This document shows positions 26,120-37,992 of a DNA stretch of 64,000 nt, in pieces; the first letter of the stretch is position 1, and each line of letters begins with the position of its first letter. The notes under the pieces were generated by a model that saw only the letters and a list, made by a program, of their open reading frames with translations, had not been told where the DNA came from and made no database searches. The translations under genes and the position numbers were made by a program. Source of the DNA: Atrina japonica (Eukaryota; Mollusca; Bivalvia; Pterioida; Pinnidae). Where the stretch lies: NCBI GenBank assembly GCA_030159075.1, contig BROG01000820.1:124001-188000 (forward strand), read 5' to 3'.

Positions 26120-28199
26120 ATTTCTCTTGCTATGGCTATTTGTAGGACAACTGTTCCCTGATTTTACCACTATTACCCCAGTTTGTTGAAATAATTGTGC
26201 ATTATACCGTAATGTAAATGCATTTTCTTCAGGTATATATAACAAATAAATAAATAAAGGTTAACAATCAGATGATGGATATAGTAATTTTTCTTATAAG
26301 CTATTCTAAAATGATAAAACTGTATCTCTAGGTCTTTTGACGTTTTTTAAAACATTTATTGGTTTTTTTTTCTCTCTAGAATTGAGTTTATGTAGCTGTT
26401 AAATGTTCTATTATACAACATTACAGCGATAATATGTGTGAGACATATGTTTTGAATAAAAAATCAACATTTAACGTCTTTATAAATCACGTCTTGTTCT
26501 GAAGAATTTATTGAAAACAAAACGTCATCAACTATGCATGTAGTACACAACTCTATGTATTTTAACGCAAACAAAATAGGTATATTCCAGATGTGTTGAA
26601 AGGTTTTCTGTCTTACTATGCACTCGATAAAAAGTGCTCACCTATACGCAGTTGTTTATCACATTCAGATTCCCACCTGTTGTTTCCTCCTTTCTACATA
26701 AACAGCAAGTATGACGTCATACAGAGTAAAAACGTTTTACCCTTTCCATTTTTGCTATTACTCACATCGATTCTATATTTTGACTCGTTTGTACATTAAT
26801 ATTAAGGCAAGGAGTATTGGCTTCTTTTCACGAAAAGTTTCAAAATTCTCGGGGTTTTCCGTGTACTTAATGTACAAAAATTCGGGTTTGTCATACGGCT
26901 CATAGGTTTAGCCGAACCATTTTTTCTTAACACTCGGCAAGAAAAAGGTTTATTGTAGCATAAATTACCTGAAATGAAACTTATAAAACAGTTTTTATCT
27001 TAATCTAAATCAAGTTAATTTTGTATACTCGCCATTATCAGTCTTAAGGTAAGGCAATATTTATTTTGATATGAATTCACGTAAAAATCACACCAAGGGG
27101 AGTAATGTTCATAAATAAACTATTCTGTACGCACTTAATGTTTATTTGCATATACAATCGTTCTGTTTTTTAAGTCCTTTGCCAATTAATTAGTTAATAA
27201 ATCACGGGAAATACCAAACGTGCAGATCTAGTAATAAATAGATATCGAAAATGAGGCAAAATAAAAAGCCTAATCGAGAACCATCACATCATGTACAAAT
27301 TTGCATAAATCTTACATTAGCCTGTGTTGGATCCGTGTTGAACAGGTCATACATTAGGCCGAAATTCTGTCCGTTATTTTTATCTGTAAAATCAGGCTTT
27401 TTCACCGCAACATATCGATTGGTTTAAATAATTCTCTTCGCAGTAGTCTTAAATTTGGTCAGTAGCTAATCCGATCTATTATTTCAAATAATCCGTTGGC
27501 ATCAAGTTGTGCCTTGACATAAATGAAGCTAGTTGAGACGTGAATTCCAGATACTTATCATTTCTGATTCCATTATGTATTCGAAAGAAAATAATTTTGT
27601 GTTTCTTAAATTCTATTGAATATTGAAATGAATAGGCCTAACTACCTCGTAACAATTCTGTGTCTGTAACAAACAAACGAAGAATGTGTTGATCTTGATT
27701 CGTGTTTACATAGTCACTATAATCAGAGTTGACAAAGGCCTTGCCTTCCAGGACTTATAGTCATATATGTGGCTGTATATACTAGAAATTTTTTCTTGAG
27801 GTTTGTATAAATTAGCTCTTTAAATCTGTAAATAAATGAGTTTAGTTTATTCTTTTTCTTAACATGAGTTGTTTTCTGTTGTATTTATTTTGTAAAGTTT
27901 AGAGATTGTTGATTAATATAGCGTTGCAATTATATCTAGTGCAAAAATAAAGAAATAAAAAACATTTAGAACTTGTTTTTTCTGGTATTAATGATGACTC
28001 ATGGATATGATAACAATCCACTGCAAAACGTGCCTTCCACTTTTTGACAGGACATTCCGGCCTAAAATGCACGGGGGCCTCAGTGGCCGATTTTGCTTGT
28101 TGTTTATATCCATAAAATCTTAAAAGAATTCGATAACAGTCAACAATGACCAATATTTGTAAGAGTAATGGAACATGAAACATCAAAAATAGCAAAAGT

Positions 28200-28312
28200 T
28201 AACGTTTCCTTTAACCCTTTCACCCCGACGGTTTTAGATGTTATTCTCTTTTCTATTGTTTAGACTGGTCTATTGTGGTCTGTAGGGGTTGAAAGGGTTA
28301 AAGGAAACGTTA
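28200..28312. mobile_element. 113-bp foldback element with perfect 23-bp terminal inverted repeats
   Basis: Arms at 28200-28222 and 28290-28312 are exact reverse complements (cgtttcctttaaccctttca core). The 67-bp centre contains gactggtctattgtggtctg, which also occurs in altered form at 5999-6020. Confidence 0.7.
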
Positions 28313-29087
28313 GTTTTCCCCTAAGGATTTCAACAACATGTTCTATGTTGCTGTTTGATGATGATATTTCGGATATGATCAATGAGGATTATCAATGGCA
28401 AATATAATTATATTTCTTAGATTTGTGGATATAATTGAAAGCGTCAAAATTGGATATTTTTGTATTTCCGAAAAAAAAAATCTTAATTATTATTTATTTT
28501 CTCATGCAGATGTCAATAGAATGACAATTCAAACTGACAAAGAGTATTTTATCTAACAATGGGATTCAGGCTTATATGGAATGATTCCAAAGAATATTTG
28601 TATTTCGTTTGCAAATGTATCATGGAAACCTCTTGAGCTCGGCGAAAATGTCAAGCTCGGCGAAAATGTGTAATATTAAATTGTTATGAAACAGATTCTA
28701 CAGAAACATTCTGTATAAAAACCAATCAAGGGGATTGAGTGAATAAAATTGAAAAAAAAATACATAATCCATAGACTTAACCGTCAGGAGGACAGTATAC
28801 AGTTAACATTGGATCATACCGGCGGGAAACCCTGAGTTACGATCAGATGTCACTGAGTAGTTTTAATATAATTAGTCCATTCTGGACTCTTGTTACATTG
28901 TATACAATATGTCGCTATACAATGTAACAAGATTAGAAATTTGAGAGGGTTTAACATCATAGTCTGTAATATTCTTTTAAAGATGAGTAATTCCAAAATG
29001 GACTTATTACATTGAAATGACCTGGATATAGTTGCTGTAAAATGCGCTATTAATGAGTAGATGTATAAATATGTTCCACTGTGTGTC

Positions 29088-29215
29088 GTATTTAAAAGAA
29101 GTTTTTTTTCCCCATTATTTACTACTTAGATTGAAATACAATAACAAAGAAGAGATAAACATAGGCATAAAGAGTCTGTAACATTTTAGGTAAATATTAA
29201 TAATTCTTAAACCAT
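29088..29215. repeat. Fragment of MITE family B
   Basis: Only the arm with tttactacttagattgaaat and aacataggcataaagagtct remains. Confidence 0.4.
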
Positions 29216-29869
29216 TCACTTTTTTTTTTAAAATTCACGGATTTATCATCGCCATGAATGTAGCGAATATTAAAACAGTGAGTGATTTCCCCGTATACAG
29301 ATGAACAGTAAATGAACCCCATTAAATCTAGTATTGCAGTTTCTTACGTCATCTCTTTTCATCATAAAATATGTTAATTAAAATTTGGGATTTTAATGTA
29401 TTAGTTTAACATGATTATGTTGTTTGACGAGTGATAGTATTTAGTTATATATTGACTCAAGGTAGGAGTGAACTTATCGTTGCCGGATCTGAATTTATGA
29501 TTAATATTGTAACGGATTACGTCGACAGAAAGGAAATGAAGATAATATTTATTTATGAAATAATTCTAATAATATAATAATATTTATTAATGAAATAATT
29601 CTGCCATACTCGAACCATGACTCATCTTCCATACCTAGACCTTATTGACGCTCTCTATTGGTCCTGATACATATTTTTGATACACATTGTCCATTTTCAA
29701 ATAGTGGACAAACCAAAGATCCAAAGGTCGACAGCAACGGGTTCCATGAGATAATAAAGTATCTGTTGTTGGATTTAAAAAGGTAGGTCATTAAAAGCTA
29801 CATATTGGATTAAGTGCAATGGTGGGGTGACCAATATCCACTTTCAACCGGTTATATATTGTGAATTTG

Positions 29870-29875
<6 letters not shown>

Positions 29876-29957
<82 letters not shown>
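29876..29957. repeat. (TA)n microsatellite
   Basis: 82 bp of ta. Confidence 0.95.
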
Positions 29958-29961
<4 letters not shown>

Positions 29962-30234
29962 GTATTATATGTAAAGTTTAAACATTTTGCATACTAGTAA
30001 ACGAAATAGACACAGCTAAAATGCATTTGCAACTTTTGAAAACATTACAAAAAGGCAACTTTACGGACTCTACGGTTGGTATTTGATCTGGAACAGCATG
30101 TTTCTGTATTCCTTCAAAATAAATCCCTCCTAGCATTTTGTTTTATTTGAAGCTCCAACCAGTAACACATCCAGACGGCAAGCACGGATCATGGATTTCA
30201 TTTCAAGTCTGACCGTATTTAATCTCTTGATACA

Positions 30235-30545
30235 GACCGCTTGCGGTGATCTAGTGGTACAGATTTCGATTCGCAAGCAGAAGGTTCTAGGTTCGATTCC
30301 TGGACCGGATCATACCAGATACTCTAAAAATGGTAGTGGCTGTTCCTTCGCCAAGCGATCGGGATACGAAGTTAAAGTGACGTGTGTTTCGGATGAGACT
30401 TAAAATCGAGGTACCGTTTCTCGGAAGGCGTGGCACGTACAAAAAAACCTCGCTGCATTGGCGTCAGTCCATGGAACAGGTCAAAATTTGTAGCACTTCA
30501 CCTAATAAATGAAAATTTTTTGCCGGGATGTTAAACAACAAATAA
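30235..30545 (+). mobile_element. tRNA-headed SINE upstream of the claudin-like gene
   Basis: The head has a B box ggttcgattcc and an A box near tgatctagtggtaca. The body ends ccgggatgttaaacaac, similar to the end of the 5170 family. tgataca flanks both sides, possibly the duplication. Confidence 0.65.
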
Positions 30546-30745
30546 TAAAACTTTCCTGATACACTTGCTTAATGATATTTTGACAACGTACAATGATGAA
30601 TACATAGCCGAGGGCGTATGTAATTATTGCTTGTAACGTGTAAGTGTGGTCTTGAGACAAAGCACGCTTCAGTGACTTCCGTTTTATTGTTCGTCACAGG
30701 TTTGCCTATTTAGTACATTTTGTATTATTACACTAATCGCTCAAA

Positions 30746-30989
30746 ATGAAAACAGCAAAGATGGCGCCGGAAACATCTTCGTTACTACTTCGCATATCTC
30801 TTGTTCTTGAAGTTGTTGGATTCGTTCTTCATTTAGTCGGATTTACGACACCGTTTTGGCGTTCATTACATTTCAAATACTCAGCAGCCGACAGGAGTCG
30901 AGTGGATTTGTTGATACAAGGCTTTGATGAAGGACTTTGGAGAAGATGTATAAACGGTATATGTGCTGATATCGATATATCCGGAAGAG
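30746..30989 (+). CDS. Claudin/PMP22-like four-helix membrane protein, exon 1
   Basis: This is the first coding exon of a complete three-exon gene (244+150+155 nt, 182 aa), the normal size for the PMP22/claudin family. ATG 30746 is preceded by tcaaa; a second in-frame ATG at residue 6 is possible. The exon encodes TM1 (VLEVVGFVLHLVGF), followed by TTPFW and the first extracellular loop. That loop has the family signature: an early Trp, then GLW, then two cysteines (GLWRRCINGIC). The C-x4-C spacing is shorter than in classical vertebrate claudins (usually 8-10). The donor is AGA G/gtatga at 30989/30990, phase 1. Family members act in cell-cell junctions, as channel or receptor subunits, or in membrane organisation. 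Which branch this belongs to cannot be settled by eye. Confidence 0.88.
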
Positions 30990-31318
30990 GTATGACAATC
31001 TCTTAAATTATTGCCACTTCGGTTACTATTTTAATCGTGTAAATTGGTTTTTTAGAGAAATGCTTGAAAACATTTCATAAACGTCGACATTAAAAAGGAT
31101 GCGCCATTATTGAGTAGCTGTTCAGAGTCCTGGCAAACTATATTTATTCATTGTTGTAAAGTTAAAAATGGTCCGCCATTGAGAAGATAATTGTTATGTT
31201 TTACCAAATGTCCTGAAAGATATTTTTATCTATTTATCAATCGATCTGTAGATCAATCAATCAATCAATCAATCTATCTACAGAAATGATATATATATAT
31301 ATATATGATTATTTGCAG

Positions 31319-31468
31319 ACTGGCTACAAGCAGTACGTGTATTTGAATCATTAGCCTTGTTGGCGTCGTGTGTTGCTGTCGTGTTAATCATATTATACTT
31401 TCTGTCGAAAAGACTGTCCGAGAATAGACACATTCTTCTTATCACATTTATATCCTGCTTCGTAATGT
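31319..31468 (+). CDS. Claudin/PMP22-like protein, exon 2
   Basis: This 150-nt exon is phase 1 on both sides. The acceptor is atttgcag (31311-31318). The donor is ATG T/gtaagt at 31468/31469, a perfect consensus. It encodes TM2 (VFESLALLASCVAVVLIILYFL), a short basic cytoplasmic loop (SKRLSENRH), and the first half of TM3 (ILLITFISCFVM). A pure (TA)n tract begins about 14 nt inside the following intron. Confidence 0.88.
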
Positions 31469-31475
31469 GTAAGTA

Positions 31476-31578
<103 letters not shown>

Positions 31579-31581
31579 TTA

Positions 31582-31872
31582 AATTGATGTACATTAACAA
31601 AAAAGAGATATACACAGGCATAAAAATTCTTAAATATTAAGTATTTTGTAAAAATTGCTTGAGAAACCCAGTTAGGCAATTATTCGTTTGCAAATGATTA
31701 ATTCAGCCGTACTTATAAACACGATACTGGACCCGACATGATATATGAATAAAAGAACATTTTGCCAGTGTGTACCTCTTATTTGTCATTGTACACCAAT
31801 TTAAGTAGTGAAATGGAAAATTTTTATTATTTTTTTTTGGGGGGGGGTGGAACATAGCTAATGCCCCTTAAG
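31582..31872. mobile_element. MITE family B copy in claudin intron 2
   Basis: Palindromic element with acaggcataaaaattctt on one side and gccagtgtgtacctctt on the other, ending catagctaatgcccctt. Its left end is replaced by the (TA)n tract. Confidence 0.55.
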
Positions 31873-31984
31873 AAAACTATTATTAGTTATTAGGTCAGTA
31901 ACAAACCTATAGTAGAGATTCTCTTTCACAGGTTGTTCAACCAAAATATTATTTAGCCTAAACTCGTGCCTTTATTACCATATT

Positions 31985-32245
31985 TTTTATCATATAAACA
32001 TCACAGATACTAAAGTCTAAATCTTCAGGATGCCCAAGATACAACATACAAATTTGGTAAATATTGGATAAACACGGACTTCTAGAAATCCAAAGATTGA
32101 ATCATGTGTCTTGGATGAGTACGCATCCCCTATTGACCGTTCACACCAGCCATGATTCCACGTCAGACAAATTCAAATGAAATTGGTGTGGACTAAGTCA
32201 TCGTCACATTTGGTATAGACAACTCAACAACCGTGTATCATCTGT
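31985..32245 (-). mobile_element. Penelope-like element 3' tail fragment
   Basis: Tail copy from catcacagatactaaag to acaactcaacaacc in intron 2 of the claudin-like gene. Confidence 0.55.
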
Positions 32246-32493
32246 TGAATTGAAAATATCCGTATCGACGAAAGAATATAGGCAACAACTAAAATACACG
32301 CAGTTGGATATATTTCTACTTAAATTCCGGTTCTATTAAACATCTTTGATTGTATACATTTTCATTCCCCACCGTGCGTATTATTTGTAATGCGATTTTA
32401 ATACAAAAATTGAATATTTGAATTTAGGCAATAGTATAATATAATAACAAACTAAAGTTAAAGTTTTGCGAAAATAAAAAAACAAGCCAGATG

Positions 32494-32540
32494 TTCAAGA
32501 CGATAGTTTAGTAGTGTCAATAAGACTCCATCAGCTGAGC
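32494..32540 (-). ncRNA. Hammerhead-ribozyme-like motif (decayed)
   Basis: Minus strand gctcagCTGATGGAG with gttcaagacgatag at the other side; core and GAAA are changed. In intron 2 of the claudin-like gene. Confidence 0.35.
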
Positions 32541-33020
32541 TTACGCTGAAAATAGGTACACAGTTCGGAAACAGAAAGTGGCCTCACACAAGGCCCAAAA
32601 AATTACCTCAATGTATTTCCAAATCCGTCCATCAGTATCCATTGTAAGAAAATTACTATCTAAGAAATTGAGGAGTTTAGAATTTAAATGGTACTATTCG
32701 TTCCAGATATTACTTAAGTATAAAATGATCGACTGGTACGGGTACCAAAATACAAGGTACTGTGTTTATGTATTACCACAGGGACTTAAGCGATCCACCA
32801 GCAGTGGCATCAACCCAGTTATTGTAAATACTATCAACATTATACCAAAGTTATACTTTTGAAAATACCCGATACAGTGAAATATCGCTATTAAAACCAC
32901 CTATAATACATGTACAGTAGAAACAACCTAGCTGACTGATTAAAATGTCTGATTAGGGAAGTGGTCTCTTTTGTGAGTTCTTTTCTTAGGAAATTTTTAA
33001 TAGACTGAATATTTGCGGTC

Positions 33021-33356
33021 TTAAAGTGTCATTAGCTTTGTTATTAAAAAGAAAATATTTCCATTTTTCCACTTTTACTACCTGTACTTTATGTACAATA
33101 ATAAATAAGAATCATACACAGGCATGAAATATCTTATAGTCCTATATTTTGTGAAAATATCCAGTGTGGTACATATATACAAAGGTTGAATTAATCAATT
33201 ACAACTGAAAAAGTGCAATACCTGGGTTTCTCAAACAATAAAATATTTTTTTGCCTGTGTATAGCTCTAATTTGTTATTGTACATCATGTACAAGTAGTA
33301 AAAGTAGAAATAAATCCAAATGATTGTTTGGTTAACACAGCTAATGCGCCTTTAAC
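33021..33356. mobile_element. MITE family B copy in claudin intron 2
   Basis: Left end ttaaagtgtcattagctttg, right end acagctaatgcgcctttaa; internal tactacctgtac and its inverse gtacaagtagtaaaag. Confidence 0.6.
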
Positions 33357-33744
33357 GTTTCTGAAATATTTTCAACAATTTTTGTTTTCAATGTTCTTTT
33401 GATATGAATGGTTTTGCCAGCTATTATCCGATCCACATACCTTGGCGAGTCGCAATAGCCTTTTGATTATCATACAGTTGATGCTACTGATTTTTCCGTT
33501 AAGACAGGCTTCACGGAAATGCCCTGTGTTCCAAAATGGATACTTGCAGGTACAGTAACATGTAGGAATGATTACTCCTTTCAGCAGTATTTTAATGCTC
33601 CGCTGCACTACGTCAAATTTAAACTCGTCAAGATCAATAAAAATGGTCACTAGACTCCCAGGTTAAATGTATCTGACTATACTGCAAAGTGATTAAACAT
33701 CTTTATGCAAATTTACATTTAGTCAATTCCAAGTTTTTTTTATG

Positions 33745-33964
33745 TTAAAGGGGCATTAGCTGTATTTTATTTTCAGAAATCTTCTCCAATTTTTTACTAC
33801 TAAGATTGATATACAATGACCTTATTTTTACCAAATATTTAGGAATATAAGATGTTTTATGCCTGTGTATAGCTGTTATCTGTTTTTGTACATCAAGTAC
33901 AAGTAGTAAAAGTAGAAAAAATCGAAATAATTAGTTTTGGTAAACACAGCTAATGCCCCTTTAA
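33745..33964. mobile_element. MITE family B copy in claudin intron 2, internally deleted
   Basis: The clearest termini: ttaaaggggcattagctgt and acagctaatgcccctttaa are a near-perfect inverted pair. Only 220 bp, against about 340 for the other copies. Confidence 0.7.
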
Positions 33965-34290
33965 GCGTCCACCCGAAAGTCAGAAACCCATCTCTCTATC
34001 AGGGAAAAAACACACAAAACATTTTTTAAACAGATGAAATTTTATTTTTAAGTATATGTATTTTCCTAATGTGTAAAGAAAAACAAAATTAAACTTAAGA
34101 AAACCATATCTTTGGCATATACTTATGAATTACCCATGGAATGTTAGTTTTCACAATGATGTTTGTGGTTTGTTTTTCTGTTTTATAATGTCAAAAGCTA
34201 TATTTTATCTATCAGAGGATGCTAAACAGAGAAAAAACTTGGAATGGCCTTATCAATGTTTTGTTCAACTTTTAAATTTTGTAATTACAG

Positions 34291-34445
34291 CTGGGTCAGT
34301 GATGTTGGCTACCATTACCTACGGATCTTCAGTTAAAGTTGGTATCACGTGGTCTTTTGGACTAGCTGTGTTCGGTGGAGCATGTTACGTAATATCCGGT
34401 TTTCTTGTGCTAATAACATACTTTTCAGTCGTCAAAAAATCCTAA
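34291..34445 (+). CDS. Claudin/PMP22-like protein, terminal exon
   Basis: The acceptor gtaattacag ends at 34290, phase 1 in. The exon completes TM3 (SGSVMLATITYG), gives a very short outer loop (SSVKVGITW), and encodes TM4 (SFGLAVFGGACYVISGFLVLITYF) and a minimal tail (SVVKKS) ending at TAA 34443-34445. The tail lacks a canonical claudin PDZ-binding ending. The frame stays open upstream of the acceptor, but joining at 34291 keeps TM3 at a normal length, so the acceptor choice is well supported. Confidence 0.87.
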
Positions 34446-34810
34446 CATGTATCTGTTATATTGAAGAGAGCACCGCCAATACTATATCCAGTCATGCGTT
34501 GAGTTTAAGCTTGCATTCACTGCGCTTTATACAGGAAGACTAAACAAACCACCCATACAAAATAGTGGATTCGTCGGATAAAGCACAATGATACATCGAT
34601 TCCATTTTGAAAATTTTAAAATAGAACATCAGTATACAGACCACCTGCCTCTTTATATGATCCGTCCCTATCACTGTGGTGGTACAGGTATATTTACATA
34701 GTGCTATACAGCAAGATGGCTGATTAGTGGTTTGAATGGAAACGTTGTTTAATTGGTGAGATCGCCATTGCTGATGTATCAATGTAATTGTAAATGGATT
34801 TAATCATTAT

Positions 34811-34819
34811 TATTAAAAT
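34811..34819 (+). terminator. Candidate polyadenylation signal for the claudin-like gene
   Basis: An ATTAAA variant hexamer lies in tattattaaaattc, about 370 nt after the stop at 34445. This is weak evidence from a six-base motif in AT-rich DNA. Confidence 0.25.
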
Positions 34820-35191
34820 TCTATTTTGCTGAAATGAATTTTATCCGTGTCAATCACCTACATGTAAATACCACTGGTATATCTCTCAATATAGGCTCAA
34901 TACAAGCTTTCTATCAACTACCTATCTGCAGATGTTTTTCGGCAGTTCTTACGCATCGAGTCCACATATACAAGAAATAAATAAAAACCAAACAGTGTTA
35001 ACCTTGTTGGCACAGACACTATATAATCATTATAAAAGAAATGTTGTACATCATCCTATAACTGCCAACGGCTGTTCCAGGAATTGTTCATACAAGAATT
35101 GGTCGGCGCATTCTTTATGGACATTTTAATTCCAGTGAAAAAGAAAATGAAAAACGAAAAGTAGGAAAACATAAAAAATAATAAGTAGATA

Positions 35192-35348
35192 TAAGCATTG
35201 AACTGCTTTCAGTTGACATTCATTTGTTTATGAATGCCAACTGAACAAAGCAAATTCATCATTAAGCGCTAACGCTTCATGGAATTTGTCTTTGTCCAGT
35301 TGGAATTCATAAGCTTATCAATGCCAACTTACAGCAGTTCAATGCTTA
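35192..35348. mobile_element. 157-bp near-complete palindrome
   Basis: Both ends read taagcattgaactgct inward. The pairing continues with small bulges through gttgacattcat, tttatgaatgccaactg and aaagcaaattc to the centre agcgctaacgct. It would form one long hairpin. It lies in the 3' intergenic space between two convergent genes. Confidence 0.7.
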
Positions 35349-36108
35349 ACTGAAACTCTTGGGATCTCTTTAAGTTTCACAAACTTATAAGTAGATTCGT
35401 CATTAGTTATATGATGTATATACAATACCAGTAAAAGTTAAAGTATAAAATTAAACTTAAAGTTGGTACAAAAAGTGAACGTGAAAAATTAGGGACGACA
35501 GTATATCATAACCAGAACAAAATACAGACCGATAAATACCAAAGTATTGGACATATCGTTCTAGAAATACTCTATATCATTGACTATCTATAAACCAAAA
35601 CGCCTACAAAATCATTTTTCAATAAACTGTTGGAATGTTGTACGACACAAAAAGAGTGAACACAAATAAGGCCGAGGTTATCAACTGACACTTTTTTATT
35701 TCTTATTTTTGGTTATTTTGCTAGAATTTCAGAAAATTTTCTTTTATTTGTCAATCATAAAATATTTGTTTCTTTTTTTTGTAATAATGCCATTCATTTT
35801 ATTATTTTCAAAATTAACCCGCCCCAATTAAAACACACCAAGGTTACCAGGAAAATACATCGTCTGAGACCTTTTGTGAGTTTCTGGTACCTGATTCCAC
35901 TTCTGAATTTACAGCGGTCCAATATACATCAGAATATTGAATTCCTGACGATTATACCCAAGATATAGTTTTTGCCAAAAAAGAGGCCATGACAAATACT
36001 CAAGACAATCGTTTCTATCAACCGTTTGATGTTTTGCCAGAGGATGAAAGTAAAATTTTCTTACTGTGACTGCGAGTACCATTGTGTCGTTATTAATTTA
36101 AGTTTGTG

Positions 36109-36114
36109 TTTATT
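36109..36114 (-). terminator. Candidate polyadenylation signal for the minus-strand gene
   Basis: An AATAAA hexamer on the minus strand (tttatt on +), about 175 nt beyond the stop codon at 36287. Position is plausible for a short 3' UTR, but the motif is common in this AT-rich DNA. Confidence 0.3.
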
Positions 36115-36191
36115 TTTACATTGTTTTTTCATACAGATTATTCACTATGTTTCAGGAAATGATTGAATATTATCATTTGTATCTGTTTTGT

Positions 36192-36240
36192 AACACACAC
36201 ACACACACACAAACACACCCCTACACACACACACACACAC
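36192..36240. repeat. (CA)n microsatellite
   Basis: Interrupted ca repeat downstream of the minus-gene stop. Confidence 0.9.
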
Positions 36241-36286
36241 TACAAATATATATGAAGCAATTAAAGGAGCAATCACGTGCTTGTTA

Positions 36287-36447
36287 TTATGATTTATTGA
36301 CGTTTTGTTTGCATCTCGTTGGCTGATACGATGTCACATGTTCTCGCTTGAAAAATCCCCATTGCTTTTTTGCCCAAGGATATTTGCGTGTCCATCCAAA
36401 TTCTATATTGCAATCTGTAGTAGCTGCTTTTCTTACTATCAATGTTC
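36287..36447 (-). CDS. Unrecognised 338-aa protein, terminal exon 7
   Basis: The minus-strand acceptor cttttcttttacag is above 36447, phase 1 in; the stop TAA is at 36289-36287. It encodes residues 286-338: a hydrophobic strand (GTLIVRKAATTDC) and an aromatic-rich segment with Trp at 304, 310 and 315 (EFGWTRKYPWAKKQWGFFK), then a polar basic tail ending NVNKS. Cysteines at 298 and 331 add to those of exon 6. The whole protein is therefore a helix-rich region (1-230) followed by a Cys/Trp-rich, probably beta, C-terminal domain. The gene runs convergently toward the claudin-like gene. Confidence 0.82.
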
Positions 36448-36714
36448 CTGTAAAAGAAAAGAAAGTTTATCTGTTTATTTTGAAAAAAAATTATTAATAC
36501 CAGTGATATCAGTGGCGCAGAATTTTAAGGGAATATACAAACACACTTATAAGGGAAGTGGACTTCTGGGATATCAGGAAATGGAATCAATGAAGGAGAG
36601 AGCATCAACCACCGTTCATACTTGCCATTTGTTCATGGTCAAATTAAGACAATAAATGAAATATGAAGACTTAAAATGTTTTAAATATCTTAAATTTAGG
36701 TTATCATGAATATG

Positions 36715-37135
36715 AAAATACCAAAGTATTAATCTTCATGATGTCAAGTAGACAAATATACAAACCTGTTGAATATTGAACAAACACCGACCTCAGGAAA
36801 TCCAAAAACAGTTGCCATGAGGCGTATGCGAGTCCTCAGTCAAATTTAAATGAAAAAAATGAGGAATAATTCCTTTCACAATTGGTGCGGACGAGTTCAC
36901 TGGCATTTCGGATCATTTACGAGATATAAACACCATATGCAGGTGATAACGGAATATTACTACTTAAATATGGAAAATTGTGCAATGGGAAAGCCGAAAT
37001 TTTCGCGTTTGTCATATAGCCTGTTTTTATTTTAATTCCTCGTCTGAGTCAGTTGTTAGGCAAATGTCCAAGGAAGCGTGTGATTCATTCTGTTGTCTTA
37101 GTATCTAGTTCGTTGGGATACATGTATATCGCATT
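36715..37135 (-). mobile_element. Degraded Penelope-like element 3' copy
   Basis: This is a diverged copy of the same RT-C/3' tail sequence, recognisable by ggtgataacggaatattac, gaaagccgaaatttt and the final ttcgttgggatacat..cgcatt. It lies in intron 6 of the minus gene, between exons 7 and 6, about 145 bp from exon 6. Confidence 0.6.
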
Positions 37136-37279
37136 GTCACTTTTTTATGTAAAACATATACTGATTAGAATGATACCAAAACTATATTTCTAGTTTACTG
37201 GATTTCTGGCTTACTACGTTATTAACATTGTCACGAAGGTCCCCTTTCCCGTGACGCGTCTCATATATATATACCTTAC

Positions 37280-37433
37280 CTTTCTGTCCAACAAGAAAAC
37301 CGGAACAACTTGTTTTTAAACACCCTGATATTGCAACTGTATCTTGTTGTTCTGTTTCAAATACATCAATTTGAGCCTTCTCTAGGTGTGTGTTGGCTGG
37401 TCTAATTTGAAAATCTGTTGCGTCAAGATATGG
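37280..37433 (-). CDS. Unrecognised 338-aa protein, exon 6
   Basis: The minus-strand acceptor tttaatttcag is above 37433; the donor is CAG AAA G/gtaagg at 37280, close to consensus. Phase is 0 in, 1 out. It encodes residues 235-286. Here the character changes from helical to strand-like: alternating residues such as KAQIDVFETEQQDTVAIS, then two cysteines at 272 and 277 (SGCLKTSCSGFLVGQKG). No family motif is recognised. Confidence 0.83.
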
Positions 37434-37624
37434 CTGAAATTAAACAAATAACAAAATTATCGTGAGGCAACATCAGCAATAACAACATTGGCGGATCCAG
37501 ATAGGGTTACGGCGTTGCAACCCCCTAGTTTGAATTTGGTATCTTTTGTTTTCGAAAGAAGTGAAGATGAGACACTTGAAATTTCTTATAACATGAAATT
37601 AAACCAGTGATTTGCTCCAGAGAG

Positions 37625-37992
37625 CTTAAAGGGGCAATAGATTTTTAATAAAGTTTTTTTTCGAAATGTTATCTTCCTTTTCCACTACTTAGATTGACAT
37701 ACAATAACAGAAAAGAGATATACGCAGACATAAAAATTCTTTAATTCCTTTAAGTTTTGTGAAAATTGCTTCAGAAACCCAAGCTTGGTACTTTTTCAAT
37801 TGAAGCTGATTAACTCAACCTTACTATTTGTATGTAAATACCACACTGGAACTGACATTATTTTCACAAAATATGTAGGAATATAATATTTTATGCCTGT
37901 GTATAGCTCTTAATTGTTATTGTACATCAAGTACAAGTAGATAAAAGTAGTACAAATCGAAATTATGTTTTTTGGTAAACAAAGCTTGCATT
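37625..37992. mobile_element. MITE family B copy in minus-gene intron 5
   Basis: Left end ttaaaggggcaatagattt; internal cttcagaaacccaagcttgg and atgcctgtgtatagctctt; right end decayed (aaacaaagctt). Confidence 0.6.

Larger units (their letters stand above)
24667..30745. other. Intergenic region between the Ig gene and the claudin-like gene
   Basis: Contains the probable 3' UTR of the Ig gene, one hammerhead-like motif, (CT)n and (TA)n tracts, a 113-bp foldback, and a SINE just before the claudin gene. No gene is seen. Confidence 0.6.

Noticed and set aside
27899..28195. 98-aa minus-strand ORF
   Set aside because: Begins in ordinary sequence next to the 113-bp foldback, with no domain, no flanking exon and no compositional support.
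36305..36655. 116-aa + strand ORF
   Set aside because: It is the shadow of terminal exon 7 of the minus gene; the minus frame has phase-consistent splicing.
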